The translations under genes and the position numbers were made by a program. From Adenophora triphylla var. japonica (Eukaryota > Streptophyta > Magnoliopsida > Asterales > Campanulaceae), in contig JAFEMH010000924.1 of assembly GCA_022495995.1 (NCBI GenBank), positions 248,001-312,000 on the forward strand: DNA of 64,000 nucleotides. Direction: 5' to 3'. Numbering within the stretch: the stretch's first letter is position 1; every line of letters begins with the position of its first letter. The notes below the pieces were generated by a model. It was not told the DNA's origin, made no database searches, and saw only the letters and a program-made list of their open reading frames with translations. Shown here piece by piece: positions 31,760-41,948 of the stretch.

Positions 31760-33474
31760 GATCAACCACATATACGAGCCCCGTATCCGTTCTTCAACTC
31801 ACCCTTGGTGTCTTCCTAGTGCTCACCTCGATCATGGTAGTGCCATCCTCCTCTCTCATTCTTCAAGCCCAATTGAAGCTTTGCACAGCTTCAACTTCTC
31901 AAGGTTCACAACCTTTGTCAACATGATGCCAAATGCTTCTCCGATCCCAATATCTTCTCAAGCCACAAAATCTTCTCCTCCAAGAGATGTCGATGTAGTG
32001 AAACCTCGGCTCAATATGCTTCGTCCTCGAATGAAACGCCGGATTCTTTGCCAAGTGAATTGCACTCTCGACTGCCATCCGTAGAGAATATTACCACTTC
32101 GCGTCTTCCCAAGTTCACCCAAGAAGTTCTCGCATCCAAACCATCTCTTTACTCGCTTCGTCACTCCACATATTCTCGCCTTCGCAGGTTGGCGAGCCAC
32201 TATCTTTTGTAACTTAGAAGCCCGGGGAGATTGCTTTGTACCACCCAATGTAAACACATAACTCGTAGTACTTCTCCTCTTATCAAGATCACTTGATGCC
32301 AAGTCCGCATCAACATAACCCGCTAACACCACTTCCTTGCTCGAGAAACAAAGAGCCTTACCGGCAGCACCCTTCAAATAACGTAGGATCCACTTAACCG
32401 CTTCCCAATGTTGCTTTCTGGATTGCCCATGAACCGGTGACTACTCCCACCGCATGTGCAATGTCCGGCCTTGTACACACCATTGCATACATGAGACTCC
32501 CCACAACTGAAGCATATGGAGTTCTCTCCATCTTGTCACGCTCTTCCTTGTTCCTAGGCGAGTCCCTCTCGGATAGCTTGAAATGCAAACCCAATGGCGT
32601 CCAGTAGGCTTCGCCTCTTCCATACAAAACCTTGCTAAGACCTTCTCAACATATTACGCTTGTGAAAGAACCAACTTGCCCGACTCCCTATCCCGATCAA
32701 TCCGCATGCCCAAGATTTTCCTTGCCTCTCCCAAATCCTTCATCTCGAACCGTTCGACAACTGAGTCTTCAACCTGTTTACCTCTCTACTGCTAGAGCCC
32801 GCTATCAACATGTCGTCCACATATAACAGTAAGATAATATACCCATTATCCGTGTTCTTGAAGTAGCAACAATGATCCGCCTCACATCTGATAAAATCAA
32901 TGTCGTGCATGAATCTATCAAATTTCCTGTACCACTGCCTAGGAGCTTGTTTAAGGCCATACAAGCTCTTAGTCAATCTGCAAACTAGCTCCCCGCTACC
33001 CTTAGACAAGTAACCCTCTGGATGTACCATGTAGATCTCTTCCTCCAAGTCCCCATGAAGAAAAGCTGTCTTCACATCCATCTGTTCAAGCAACAAGTTG
33101 TCCGCCACTACTATCCCCAGAACCATTCTGATAGTGGTCATCTTCACAACCGGAGTGAATACTTCGGTGTAGTCAATTCCGTACTTTTGCTGAAACCCTT
33201 TTACAACCAGTCTTGCCTTGTAACGCTTGCTACCGTCTACTTCCTCCTTGATCCTGTAAACCCACTTGTTATGCAGTGCCTTCTTCCCCTTAGGTAGTTT
33301 AGTCAACTCCCAAGTTTTGTTGGCCTTCAATGAGTCCATCTCATCATCCATCGCAGCTTTCCACTTGTTACAAAGTGCACTACGAACAACCTCCGCATAA
33401 CATTCCGGTTCCCCATTATCTGTCAACAACAAATAATAATTCGAAGGAGTATACCTGTCAGGTGATCCACGCAA
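31760..33474 (-). pseudogene. Copia A reverse transcriptase and RNase H
   Basis: A 244-codon block (33474-32740) holds [79 protein letters not shown], and catalytic YVDD at 32823-32812. The rest is in other frames: MERTPYASVVGSLMYAMVCT (32532), VVLAGYVDADLASSDLDKR (32340) and the RNase H tail ELGKTRSGNILY. RT copies the RNA and RNase H removes it. Frame breaks fall near 32740, 32390 and in RNase H, so it is not intact as written. Confidence 0.9.
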
Positions 33475-34605
33475 TCTGCTGGATCTACGCAGCGGAATAT
33501 CCGGTTCTGGAGTATGTGGTTCATCTTCACGACCTCTCGACCATGGTCAACATGAATCGCTCCTGCTCCCACCCGAGTCTGGAATATCTACTTCTACAAC
33601 CTCCGGTTCCGAACTAGTATCATCAGATGCCCCCTTTCTACCCTTGTACAAAACCTGTTCATTGAATACCACATCTCGACTACGAATAACCTTATGGTTT
33701 TGATCATCCCAAAATTTATACCCGAAGTCATCCCCGCCATACCCAATAAATGTACACTTGATTTAGCATCTAATTTAGTTCTCTCAATGAGAATCAACAT
33801 GAACATAAGAAACGCAGCCAAATACGCGAAGAAAGGACAGATTACACCTTGCCACTCCAAGCTTCCTCTGGAATTCCGTTCCCAATGGAACCGATGGTCC
33901 CCGATTGATCAAGAAAGCCGCCGTGTCAGCTGCGCATATGCTCGTAACGTCTTCGGAAGTCCACACTTCAATCTCATACTTCTAGCCCGCTCGTTCAATG
34001 TTCTCGTTTCATCCTTTCGCTACCCCGTTGAGTTGTGGAGTCTTCTTTGGAGTCTTCTCCATACGAATACCATTCGCGGCAAAGACAATATTCCCTAAAC
34101 TCCTCGAGCTCATACTCCCCACCATTGTCGATCTCAAGCACTTAAGCTTAAGTCCCGTTTGATTCTCCACCAAAGCCTTCCACTTCTTGAACACCTCGAA
34201 AGCTTCATCTTTCCCCTTCAAGAAATAGACCCGGACCTTCCTTGTAGAATCATCAATAAAAGTCATGTAATATGACGCACCACCCGGAAGATGTAACCAG
34301 AGATGGCCCCCACAAGTCCGTGTGAACCAATTCCAACTTTGCTTCCCTCAATCCCCTACTGTCCTCGAGAAATTATTCCTCCCTTGTTTGCCAAACATAC
34401 AATCTTCGCAAATCCCCACGTTGACTGCCTTCAAACCCGGTAGTAGTCCCTTGGAACAAAGTACCTTCATCCCTGTCTCACTCATGTGACCCAATCGACA
34501 GTGCCACAAATCGGTATCACCCTTGGGCTGCTGCCACCGCAATACTATCCTTGGTGTTGTTCGCCAAATACAAAGTACCCTCCTTCTTACCCCGAGCGAT
34601 CTCAC
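33475..34605 (-). pseudogene. Copia A integrase with GAG-pre-integrase zinc domain
   Basis: The HHCC zinc region is DTDLWHCRLGHMSETGMKVL then CEDCMFGKQGRNNF (34540-34370). The core begins YYMTFIDDSTRKVRVYFLKG (34272) and continues in other frames to KTPQLNGVAKG (34041), then DTAAFLINRGPSVPLGTEFQ (33925) and the GYGGDDFGYKFWDDQNHKVI-like stretch (33735). The first catalytic Asp region (HTDLWG) is damaged here but intact in the two downstream copies. The triplication breakpoint falls at about 34147, inside this domain. Confidence 0.85.
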
Positions 34606-34789
34606 AATCCTCCTTGGTAATAATCCAGTTCGCAGACGAAAGTCACCTTGTAACCCTCTTCGTCCAACCGCCCAGCGAAAGTAGGTTCTTTTTCAAACCC
34701 GGAATGTGTCTCGACCCCGTTCGGATGTAGAACCTTCCCGTCCGATGCTCCTATCTCGACATCCCCTTCCCCTTGATTTCCAAAGGCTC

Positions 34790-35742
34790 GCCATCAGCTA
34801 GATAGACCTTCCCGAAATCACCGGAAGTGTAATTATCCATCTCTTCCTTATGCCCGCAAGAGTGGAATGATGCCCCGAATCCGGCACCCATGATTCTAGT
34901 GCACTACTAACACTCGTAACCGCACATCATCACCTTTCGATCGCCACATTCGCACGATTGCCCTTACGATTTGGACAATCCCTCTTGAAGTGTCCCAATT
35001 CCTTACAATAATAGCACTGAACAGATCCCTTCGCAACCTTCGGTTTATCCTTGGTCTCATCAGCTTTGCCCTTTCCACTCACTCCGTTCTCCCTAGATTC
35101 GGTTCTCCCTTGTTTGCTAGTACCCGGCTTCCCCCTACTAGTAGTAGCTAAAGCCGCTCCCGAAGTACTTGATGTCCCCAACTTCTTCATGCGATTTTCC
35201 TCACCTAAAAGAAAGTCTTTAACATCATCATATTTCAATTTTTTCTTATCCGCTGAAGCGTTGATTGCAGTCACCGTTCCGCTCCAACTTGCCGGTAAAG
35301 AAGCTAGCAACAAGCATGCATGAACCTCATCATCGAACTTGATCTCCACCGCTGTCAATGAATCTATGACATCCATAAATTCATCGATGTGCTTAGCCAA
35401 GGATCCTCCCTCTTGCATCTTGAGACTACCCATCTTACGTATCAAATCAACCTTATTTGCAGCAGACGGAGTTTCAAATCTCTCAGTAAGATAATCCAAT
35501 AGCTCCTTGGTGGTTGTCGCCTTCCTGGTAGTCTTCGCGATCCACTTTGACAAAGTAGATCTAACCACCCCTAGGGCTTTCCGATCCATGAGTTCCCATT
35601 CCTCCTGACTTACATCTTCCGGTTTGACACCCTTCAGAGGCTTGTAGAGATCCTTGTTGTACAAGAGATCCTCAATCTGCATCCTCCAATATCCGTAGTC
35701 AGACCCATCGAATTTCTCAACCGCCTGTTTGTCCTTGCCCAT
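34790..35742 (-). pseudogene. Copia A gag and protease
   Basis: ATG at 35742 gives MGKDKQAVEKFDGSDYGYWR, and 270 codons remain open. The UBN2-type gag body follows (WELMDRKALGVVRSTLSKWI, AANKVDLIRKMGSLKMQEGG and VEIKFDDEVHACLLLASLPA), then a basic linker and a CCHC zinc knuckle CYYCKELGHFKRDC near 35010. After a frame break comes the protease (about 34910-34790), with ASFHSC and KEEMDNYTSGDFGKVYLADG. In unit 2 the protease active site reads LDSGASFHSC in frame. Gag is nearly intact; protease is broken. Confidence 0.9.
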
Positions 35743-35781
35743 TCTTGATTGCTTGAAACAACTCCCTTGATCCTAAACCAA

Positions 35782-35795
35782 GAGCTCTGATACCA
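35782..35795 (-). other. Copia A primer-binding site
   Basis: TGGTATCAGAGCTC on the minus strand, two bases from the LTR. It is the initiator-Met tRNA complement. Confidence 0.9.
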
Positions 35796-35797
35796 GT

Positions 35798-36328
35798 TGT
35801 TGTGAATATGGCCCTCCACAAACCAAGCAAACCACAAGAATAATAATCGCACACAAACAAAGCAAAAGAAAATCAAAAAACACAGAAAAGACAAGAGAAA
35901 TTGTTTACCCAGTTCACCAATTTGATTGGCTACGTCTGGGGGCACTACCAAGCCAGGATCTTGCACTATGTATGTAAAATATGTGTTACAATGAGTTTAG
36001 GGGCGGAACATTGCTTTTATATGTGCCCCGGAATAAATAACCAAACCCTAGCTTAAGCCCAGGAAAGAAAAGGCCCGTCAAACAAATTCCCACGGTCAGG
36101 CCTTGAGGCGCCCGCCTCAAGGTAAATCATGCGGCCGCCCGGAATTGATCCAACTCTCGCCTCTCTCTCGGCCTTTGAGGCGCCCGCCAAGCCATGAGTC
36201 AAGCGCCCGCCTCAAGCTCCCTGCGCCAACGCCAACAACTGGACGCGAGGCGCCCGCCTCGCCATCCCCAGGCGCCCGCCTCATACTCCTTTGAGAAATC
36301 CTCCCTTGGTTGGTCTTCTATCCCAACA
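35798..36328 (-). repeat. Copia A 5' LTR
   Basis: 531 bp, near-identical to 31214-31745. TATA box TATAAAAG at 36021-36014. Further copies at 40495-41025 and 45184-45715 come from the triplication, not from new insertions, because each is followed by the same Copia-1 strip. Confidence 0.95.
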
Positions 36329-36333
36329 GCGCT

Positions 36334-36424
36334 CCTGCCTAGCGCGGTCGCTCCCTAGGTATTGTCATTGGAATTATCAATTTGCCCCTTGTTCAATCCT
36401 TTAAGCTGTTCCCAAGTTAGATGG
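36334..36424 (-). repeat. Copia-1 5' LTR, piece 3
   Basis: This 91-bp strip of the host LTR lies between Copia A and Copia B. It is repeated with them at 41026-41121 and 45716-45811. The last five bases GATGG (36420-36424) recur at 55581-55585 beyond Copia B. Confidence 0.85.
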
Positions 36425-37120
36425 TGAAAGTCTTGTAGCTAGGACTGATCACAGTTGTGGACAGACTTGTGTGTACAGTTGTGCACACAAGTGTCAACAC
36501 AACAGGCTTAACAACAAATTTCCATAAATTGTAAATGAAAACAAATAGACTTTAAAATGCAGCGGAATTAAAAAACGTCAGCAAGAAACTTCTTTCTGGA
36601 AACTTTTCATAAAACTACAACTTGTTTTGAATACAAGTTGTAAAACAAACTCATACAATGAAAAGGAAACGAAATACAAAAGATCAAACTTGGTTCAAGG
36701 CAACGACCCCTATCAAACACTAAACAACCTTGAATACACACTCTTAGGTTTTCAAGGAACAAACACAGTTCTCTCAATGATGAAACACTCAAAGAAGCTT
36801 TGTGAAAATTCTCTGAAAATCGGTAACTTCAACGGAAGGTGACATCTTCTTTTTATAGCTTATTGACTCCTTGTTTGGTAAGGAGTCAATTACTCCTTGA
36901 TATCCGAAATGCTAGGAATCAGCCTTTATCTTCTCAATCAATCCTTCCTTGAGTGTTACCTAAATAAATCAAATACTAACTAAAAATAAACTATTAATAT
37001 GTTAGTCAAATATTCACAATTATTCCTAAACTATTTATTTACAAAGATTATATTTATAACTTAAATATCCGAAACATAAAGATATAAGGAAAAGCCAAAG
37101 AGTATTTTCATACTCTTTCA
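36425..37120 (-). repeat. Copia B 3' LTR, unit 1 copy
   Basis: 696 bp; minus strand TGAAAGAGTATG...CTACAAGACTTTCA. The polypurine tract GATAGGGGGAGAT adjoins at 37121-37133. GTTGTGCACA and related palindrome halves lie at 36447-36505. Confidence 0.95.
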
Positions 37121-37251
37121 ATCTCCCCCTATCTTTGTGGTTCGGATCAAAAACCTGCAAAACAAATGATTAATCCTATAATTCAAAAGAAATACCCAAT
37201 ATTTCACCACTAAGAAATTTAGAGTTTTAAAAGTTATTACAGACCAAAACA

Positions 37252-38828
37252 TTAAACCAAATGTTTTAAAATAACACCAAAAGTATCTTCACCCAATGTG
37301 TACAACTCAAAGTCCAAACGAGCAGCAGTGTTCGCTGCGTCTTCAACGTCTTCTTCTATATCAAACCGGAAATCATCTTTGAGTCCAGCAGCTGTAACTC
37401 CCCCTGCAGCAGCTCCTCCTGCATCTGTAACATCTCCCCCCTTTTTGAGAGGAACCACCAAGAACCGATTCTAACTCAACAATGCTCTTTTCCAATTCGG
37501 CTATAAGAAGTTGTTTTCCTTCAATCTCGGCCTTGCGAGGATGAGATAAGGACCTGTTTACATTCAATATCAGCTATGTGAGGGATAATCTGAGCTCTGA
37601 ACAGAACAATTTTCCCATGGATTGTATTGGAACCAGCTGGAGCAGCAGAAGAGACAGAAGCTGTGTGCCCAGTTGTGTGCACAACAGGAGGCACAGAAGA
37701 TTGCACAGCAGCAGAAGGAGGCTAGATAATTCCAAATTTGGCCAGATCATCAACCTTGGAGGGGTCATTCATGGTCCTGGGGATTTTGAACTTCTCAGAG
37801 ATAATAGAGAGGTTTTTCCCCCGGGATTTCTCCACTCCTTGATCCTTTAACATCCCATAGATTAAGCTAGGGTGTGGGAAAGAATAGGAAGTGTTGATGT
37901 TCTCTGCAAAGCTTAACACAGTATCAAAGATATCCTTCCCCAAATTAAATTTGTCTTCACCAACTCTAAACAGAAACAGAATCTGATCCTTAGTGACAGA
38001 GGAGGAGTTTGAGGTAGGTAACCAATTTGTTCGCATAACATGAGGCAAAAACACAAACAATTTGAACAGAAGGGTAGTCCTAAAACTAGCAGTCCACCTT
38101 GATATTTTTCCCCCAGTAACAGTTCTCACAGCCTCATCTATATTGGTAGGCAGTTCCTCAAGAGGGTAGTCTAGGGTACACAGAAAAGCATTAATCCTAT
38201 TAGGACTAAAATTAACCATAGCATCCCTAATAAACACTCTCCCAAAGTTTGGAGATCTCTCATCAGTAATGTCCCGGGTTAGGTTTGCATAAATTTCTAA
38301 CACAAGAAACCTAGAGTAGGGAGCAGGAAAGTCTAGAGAATTATCTAAGTACCTCTTGGTGAAAAAATCAACAACCCCAAGATTTTCAAAAACCTCCATA
38401 TTCCTATTTTTTCAATCACAAATCCCCTATGCAAGTTTAAGGAGAATCGGCTTTCAACCTCAGGAGAATAGAACAGGGAGCTATACTTTGCATCCAGATC
38501 ATAAGGGGAGCTAGGAATATAAACAGAGGACTTACGCTTCCTGGCAACTGATTTGGAGATGGACCTGCTGCCACTTGCATGATCAGTTATGTGCACAGTT
38601 GTGTGCACAACAGAGAGTGCAGCTGGTTGCACAGGAGAGGACATCATTAGTTTCTTGTGACTGCAATTCTCCGAATTGCTGAGTGTATCCTCCGACCCTA
38701 GAGATGCAGATTCATCACTTGAATCTTCAAGTAGTGATGACGAACCTTCCTCAGCCATAACCAGAGTAGTTACAGCCTTTGAGGAGCTCCTTGTAACTCT
38801 TTTCGAACTCATCTCCCCCTGAAAACTA
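37252..38828 (-). pseudogene. Copia B ORF3, C-terminal part, unit 1
   Basis: The 225-codon block 38399-37722 reads MEVFENLGVVDFFTKRYLDN, then EIYANLTRDITDERSPNFGR, VNFSPNRINAFLCTLDYPLE, MRTNWLPTSNSSSVTKDQ and DKFNLGKDIFDTVLSFAENI. It stops at an in-frame TAG (37722-37724). The C-terminal tail (VVHTTGHTASVSSAAPAGSN, a short coiled coil ELEKSIVELESVL, and the terminus LYTLGEDTFGVILKHLV at 37252) follows with one frameshift. It resembles the putative plant transposon protein domain and matches Copia C ORF3. Function unknown. Its N-terminus here comes from the fusion described at 38345-39268. Confidence 0.65.
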
Positions 38829-39268
38829 TACAATCTCGAAAGCTTAAGTCCCGTTTGATTCTCCACCAAAGCCTTCCACTTCTTGAACACCTCGAAAGCT
38901 TCATCTTTCCCCTTCAAGAAATAGACCCAGACCTTCCTTGTAGAATCATCAATAAAAGTCATGTAATATGACGCACCACCCAGAGATGTAACCGGAGATG
39001 GCCCCCACAAGTCCGTGTGAACCAATTCCAACTTTGCTTCCCTCAATCCCCTACCTGTCCTCGAGAAATTATTCCTCCCTTGTTTGCCAAACATACAATC
39101 TTCGCAAATCCCCACGTTGACTGTCTTCAAACCCGGTAGTAGTCCCTTGGAACAAAGTACCTTCATCCCTGTCTCACTCATGTGACCCAATCGACAGTGC
39201 CACAAATCAGTATCACCCTTGGCTGCTGCCACTGCAATACTATCCTTGGTGTTGTTCGCCAAATACAA
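38345..39268 (-). CDS. Chimeric ORF, Copia A integrase fused to Copia B ORF3 (unit 1/2 junction)
   Basis: A 307-codon open frame created by the tandem duplication. The first 150 residues are Copia A: LYLANNTKDSIAVAAAKGDT, the zinc domain WHCRLGHMSETGMKVL...CEDCMFGKQ, HTDLWGPSPVTSLGGASYYM, and FIDDSTRKVWVYFLKGKDEA. After KALVENQTGLKL the filler encodes SRLYS, then Copia B ORF3 starts at FQGEMSSKRVTRSSSKAVTT and runs through a Ser/Glu-rich stretch to a frameshift near 38405. Frame is kept across both sides of the joint. Only the first catalytic Asp of integrase is retained. Expression is unknown; there is no promoter of its own in view beyond the Copia A LTR at 40495-41025. Confidence 0.7.
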   Translation of the reverse strand: MYLANNTKDSIAVAAAKGDTDLWHCRLGHMSETGMKVLCSKGLLPGLKTVNVGICEDCMFGKQGRNNFSRTGRGLREAKLELVHTDLWGPSPVTSLGGASYYMTFIDDSTRKVWVYFLKGKDEAFEVFKKWKALVENQTGLKLSRLYSFQGEMSSKRVTRSSSKAVTTLVMAEEGSSSLLEDSSDESASLGSEDTLSNSENCSHKKLMMSSPVQPAALSVVHTTVHITDHASGSRSISKSVARKRKSSVYIPSSPYDLDAKYSSLFYSPEVESRFSLNLHRGFVIEKIGIWRFLKILGLLIFSPRGT

Positions 39269-39441
39269 AGTACCCTCCTTATTACCCCGAGCGATCTCAC
39301 AATCCTCCTTGGTAATAATCCAGTTCTACTGAGAAAGTCACCTTGTAACCCTCTTCGTCCAAGCGCCCAGCGAAAGTAGGTTCTTTTTCAAACCCGGAAT
39401 GTGTCGACCCCGTTCAGATGTAGAACCTTCCCGTCCGATGC

Positions 39442-40439
39442 TCATATCCCGACATCCCCCTTCCCCTTGATTTCCAAAGGCTCGCCATCAGCTAGATAGA
39501 CCTTCCCGAAATCACCGGAAGTGTAATTATCCATCTCTTCCTTATGCCCGCAAGAGTGGAATGATGCCCCCGAATCCAGCACCCATGATTCTAGTGCACT
39601 ACTAACACTCAGAACCAGTACATCATCACCTTCGACTGCCACATTCGCCTGATTGCCCTTACGATTTGGACAATCCCTCTTGAAGTGTCCCAATTCCTTA
39701 CAATAATAGCACTGAACAGATCCCTTCGCAACCTTCGGTTTATCCTTGGTCTCATCAGCTTTGCCCTTTCCACTCACTCCGTTCTCCCTAGATTCGGTTC
39801 TCCCTTGTTTGCTAGTACCCGACTTCCCCCTACTAGTAGTAGCTAAAGCCGCTCCCGAAGTACTTGATGTCCCCAACTTCTTCATGCGATTTTCCTCACC
39901 TAAAAGAAAGTCTTTAACATCATCATATTTCAATTTTTTCTTACCTCTTTGAAGCGTTGATTACAGTCACCGTTCCGCTCCAACTTGCCGGTAAAGAAGC
40001 TAGCAACAAGCATGCATGAACCTCATCATCGAACTTGATCTCCACCGTTGTCAATGAATCTATGACATCCATAAATTCATCGATGTGCTTAGCCAAGGAT
40101 CCTCCCTCTTGCATCTTGAGACTGCCCATCTTACGTATCAAATCAACCTTATTTGCAGCAGACGGAGTTTCAAATCTCTCAGTAAGATAATCCAATAGCT
40201 CCTTGGTGGTTGTCGCCTTCCTGGTAGTCTTCGCGATCCACTTTGACAAAGTAGATCTAACCACCCCTAGGGCTTTCCGATCCATGAGTTCCCATTCCTC
40301 CTGACTTACATCTTCCGGTTTGACACCCTTCAGAGGCTTGTAGAGATCCTTGTTGTACAAGAGATCCTCAATCTGCATCCTCCAATATCCGTAGTCGACC
40401 CATCGAATTTCTCAACCGCCTTTGTTTGTCCTTGCCCAT
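39442..40439 (-). pseudogene. Copia A gag-protease, unit 2 copy
   Basis: The duplicate of 34790-35742. The gag body (40378-39941) and zinc-knuckle/protease block (39933-39442) are each open but offset by frame changes near 39945 and 40420. The protease active site is readable here (ESWVLDSGASFHSCGHKEEM), unlike in unit 1. Confidence 0.85.
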
Positions 40440-40494
40440 TCTTGATTGCTTGAAACAACTCCCTTGATCCTAAACCAAGAGCTCTGATACCAGT

Positions 40495-41025
40495 TGTTGT
40501 GAATATGGCCCTCCACAAACCAAGCAAACCACAAGAATAATAATCGCACACAAACAAAGCAAAAGAAAATCAAAAAACACAGAAAAGACAAGAGAAATTG
40601 TTTACCCAGTTCACCAATTTGATTGGCTACGTCTGGGGGCACTACCAAGCCAGGATCTTGCACTATGTATGTAAAATATGTGTTACAATGATTTTAGGGG
40701 CGGAACATTGCTTTTATATGTGCCCCGGAATAAATAACCAAACCCTAGCTTAAGCCCAGGAAAGAAAAGGCCCGTCAAACAAATTCCTACGGTCAGGCCT
40801 TGAGGCGCCCACCTCAAGGTAAATCATGCGGCCGCCCGGAATTGATCCAACTCTCGCCTCTCTCTCGGCCTTTGAGGCGCCCGCCAAGCCATGAGTCAAG
40901 CGCCCGCCTCAAGCTCCCTGCGCCAATGCCAACAACTGGACGCGAAGCGCCCGCCTCGCCATCCCCAAGCGCCCGCCTCATACTCCTTTGAGAAATCCTC
41001 CCTTGGTTGGTCTTCTATCCCAACA
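40495..41025 (-). repeat. Copia A 5' LTR, unit 2 copy
   Basis: 531 bp with the same ends as 35798-36328. Preceded on the plus strand by the primer site GAGCTCTGATACCA and followed by the 96-bp Copia-1 strip (41026-41121). Confidence 0.95.
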
Positions 41026-41121
41026 GCGCTCCTGCCTGGCGCGGTCGCTCCCTAGGTATTGTCATTGGAATTATCAATTTGCCCCTTGTTCAATCCTTTA
41101 AGCTGTTCCCAAGTTAGATGG

Positions 41122-41817
41122 TGAAAGTCTTGTAGCTAGGACTGATCACAGTTGTGGACAGACTTGTGTGTACAGTTGTGCACACAAGTGTCAACACAAC
41201 AGGCTTAACAACAAATTTCCATAAATTGTAAATGAAAACAAATAGACTTTAAAATGCAGCGGAATTAAAAAACGTCAGCAAGAAACTTCTTTCTGGAAAC
41301 TTTTCATAAAACTACAACTTGTTTTGAATACAAGTTGTAAAACAAACTCATACAATGAAAAGGAAACGAAATACAAAAGATCAAACTTGGTTCAAGGCAA
41401 CGACCCCTATCAAACACTAAACAACCTTGAATACACAGTCTTAGGTTTTCAAGGAACAAACACAGTTCTCTCAATGATGAAACACTCAAAGAAGCTTTGT
41501 GAAAATTCTCTGAAAATCGGTAACTTCAACGGAAGGTGACATCTTCTTTTTATAGCTTATTGACTCCTTGTTTGGTAAGGAGTCAATTACTCCTTGATAT
41601 CCGAAATGCTAGGAATCAGCCTTTATCTTCTCAATCAATCCTTCCTTGAGTGTTACCTAAATAAATCAAATACTAACTAAAAATAAACTATTAATATGTT
41701 AGTCAAATATTCACAATTATTCCTAAACTATTTATTTACAAAGATTATATTTATAACTTAAATATCCGAAACATAAAGATATAAGGAAAAGCCAAAGAGT
41801 ATTTTCATACTCTTTCA
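41122..41817 (-). repeat. Copia B 3' LTR, unit 2 copy
   Basis: 696 bp, nearly identical to the unit 1 copy. Polypurine tract adjoins at 41818. Confidence 0.95.
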
Positions 41818-41948
41818 ATCTCCCCCTATCTTTGTGGTTCGGATCAAAAACCTGCAAAACAAATGATTAATCCTATAATTCAAAAGAAATACCCAATATT
41901 TCACCACTAAGAAATTTAGAGTTTTAAAAGTTATTACAGACCAAAACA

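Larger units (their letters stand above)
31214..36328 (-). mobile_element. Copia A, Tork/Tnt1-type Copia retrotransposon
   Basis: 5115 bp between GCGCT duplications (31209-31213, 36329-36333). LTRs of 532 bp (31214-31745) and 531 bp (35798-36328) differ by only a few bases. Primer site TGGTATCAGAGCTC and polypurine tract AGGTGGGAGAT (minus strand) are present. The gene order gag, protease, integrase, RT, RNase H and the gag sequence are of the Tnt1/Tork type. The coding region is frameshifted. Its 5' half is repeated twice more downstream by the tandem triplication. Confidence 0.95.
34147..38828. repeat. Tandem triplication, unit 1
   Basis: The left breakpoint is in the Copia A integrase (CTTAAGCTTAAGTCCCG, 34141). 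The right end is TGAAAACTA of Copia B ORF3 (38820-38828). It contains Copia A 5' half, its 5' LTR, the 91-bp Copia-1 strip, Copia B 3' LTR and the C-terminal part of ORF3. Confidence 0.9.

Noticed and set aside
40495..41817. Additional independent insertions of Copia A and Copia B in units 2 and 3
   Set aside because: These LTR copies are followed by the same 91-bp Copia-1 strip and lack their own target-site duplications. They come from tandem duplication.
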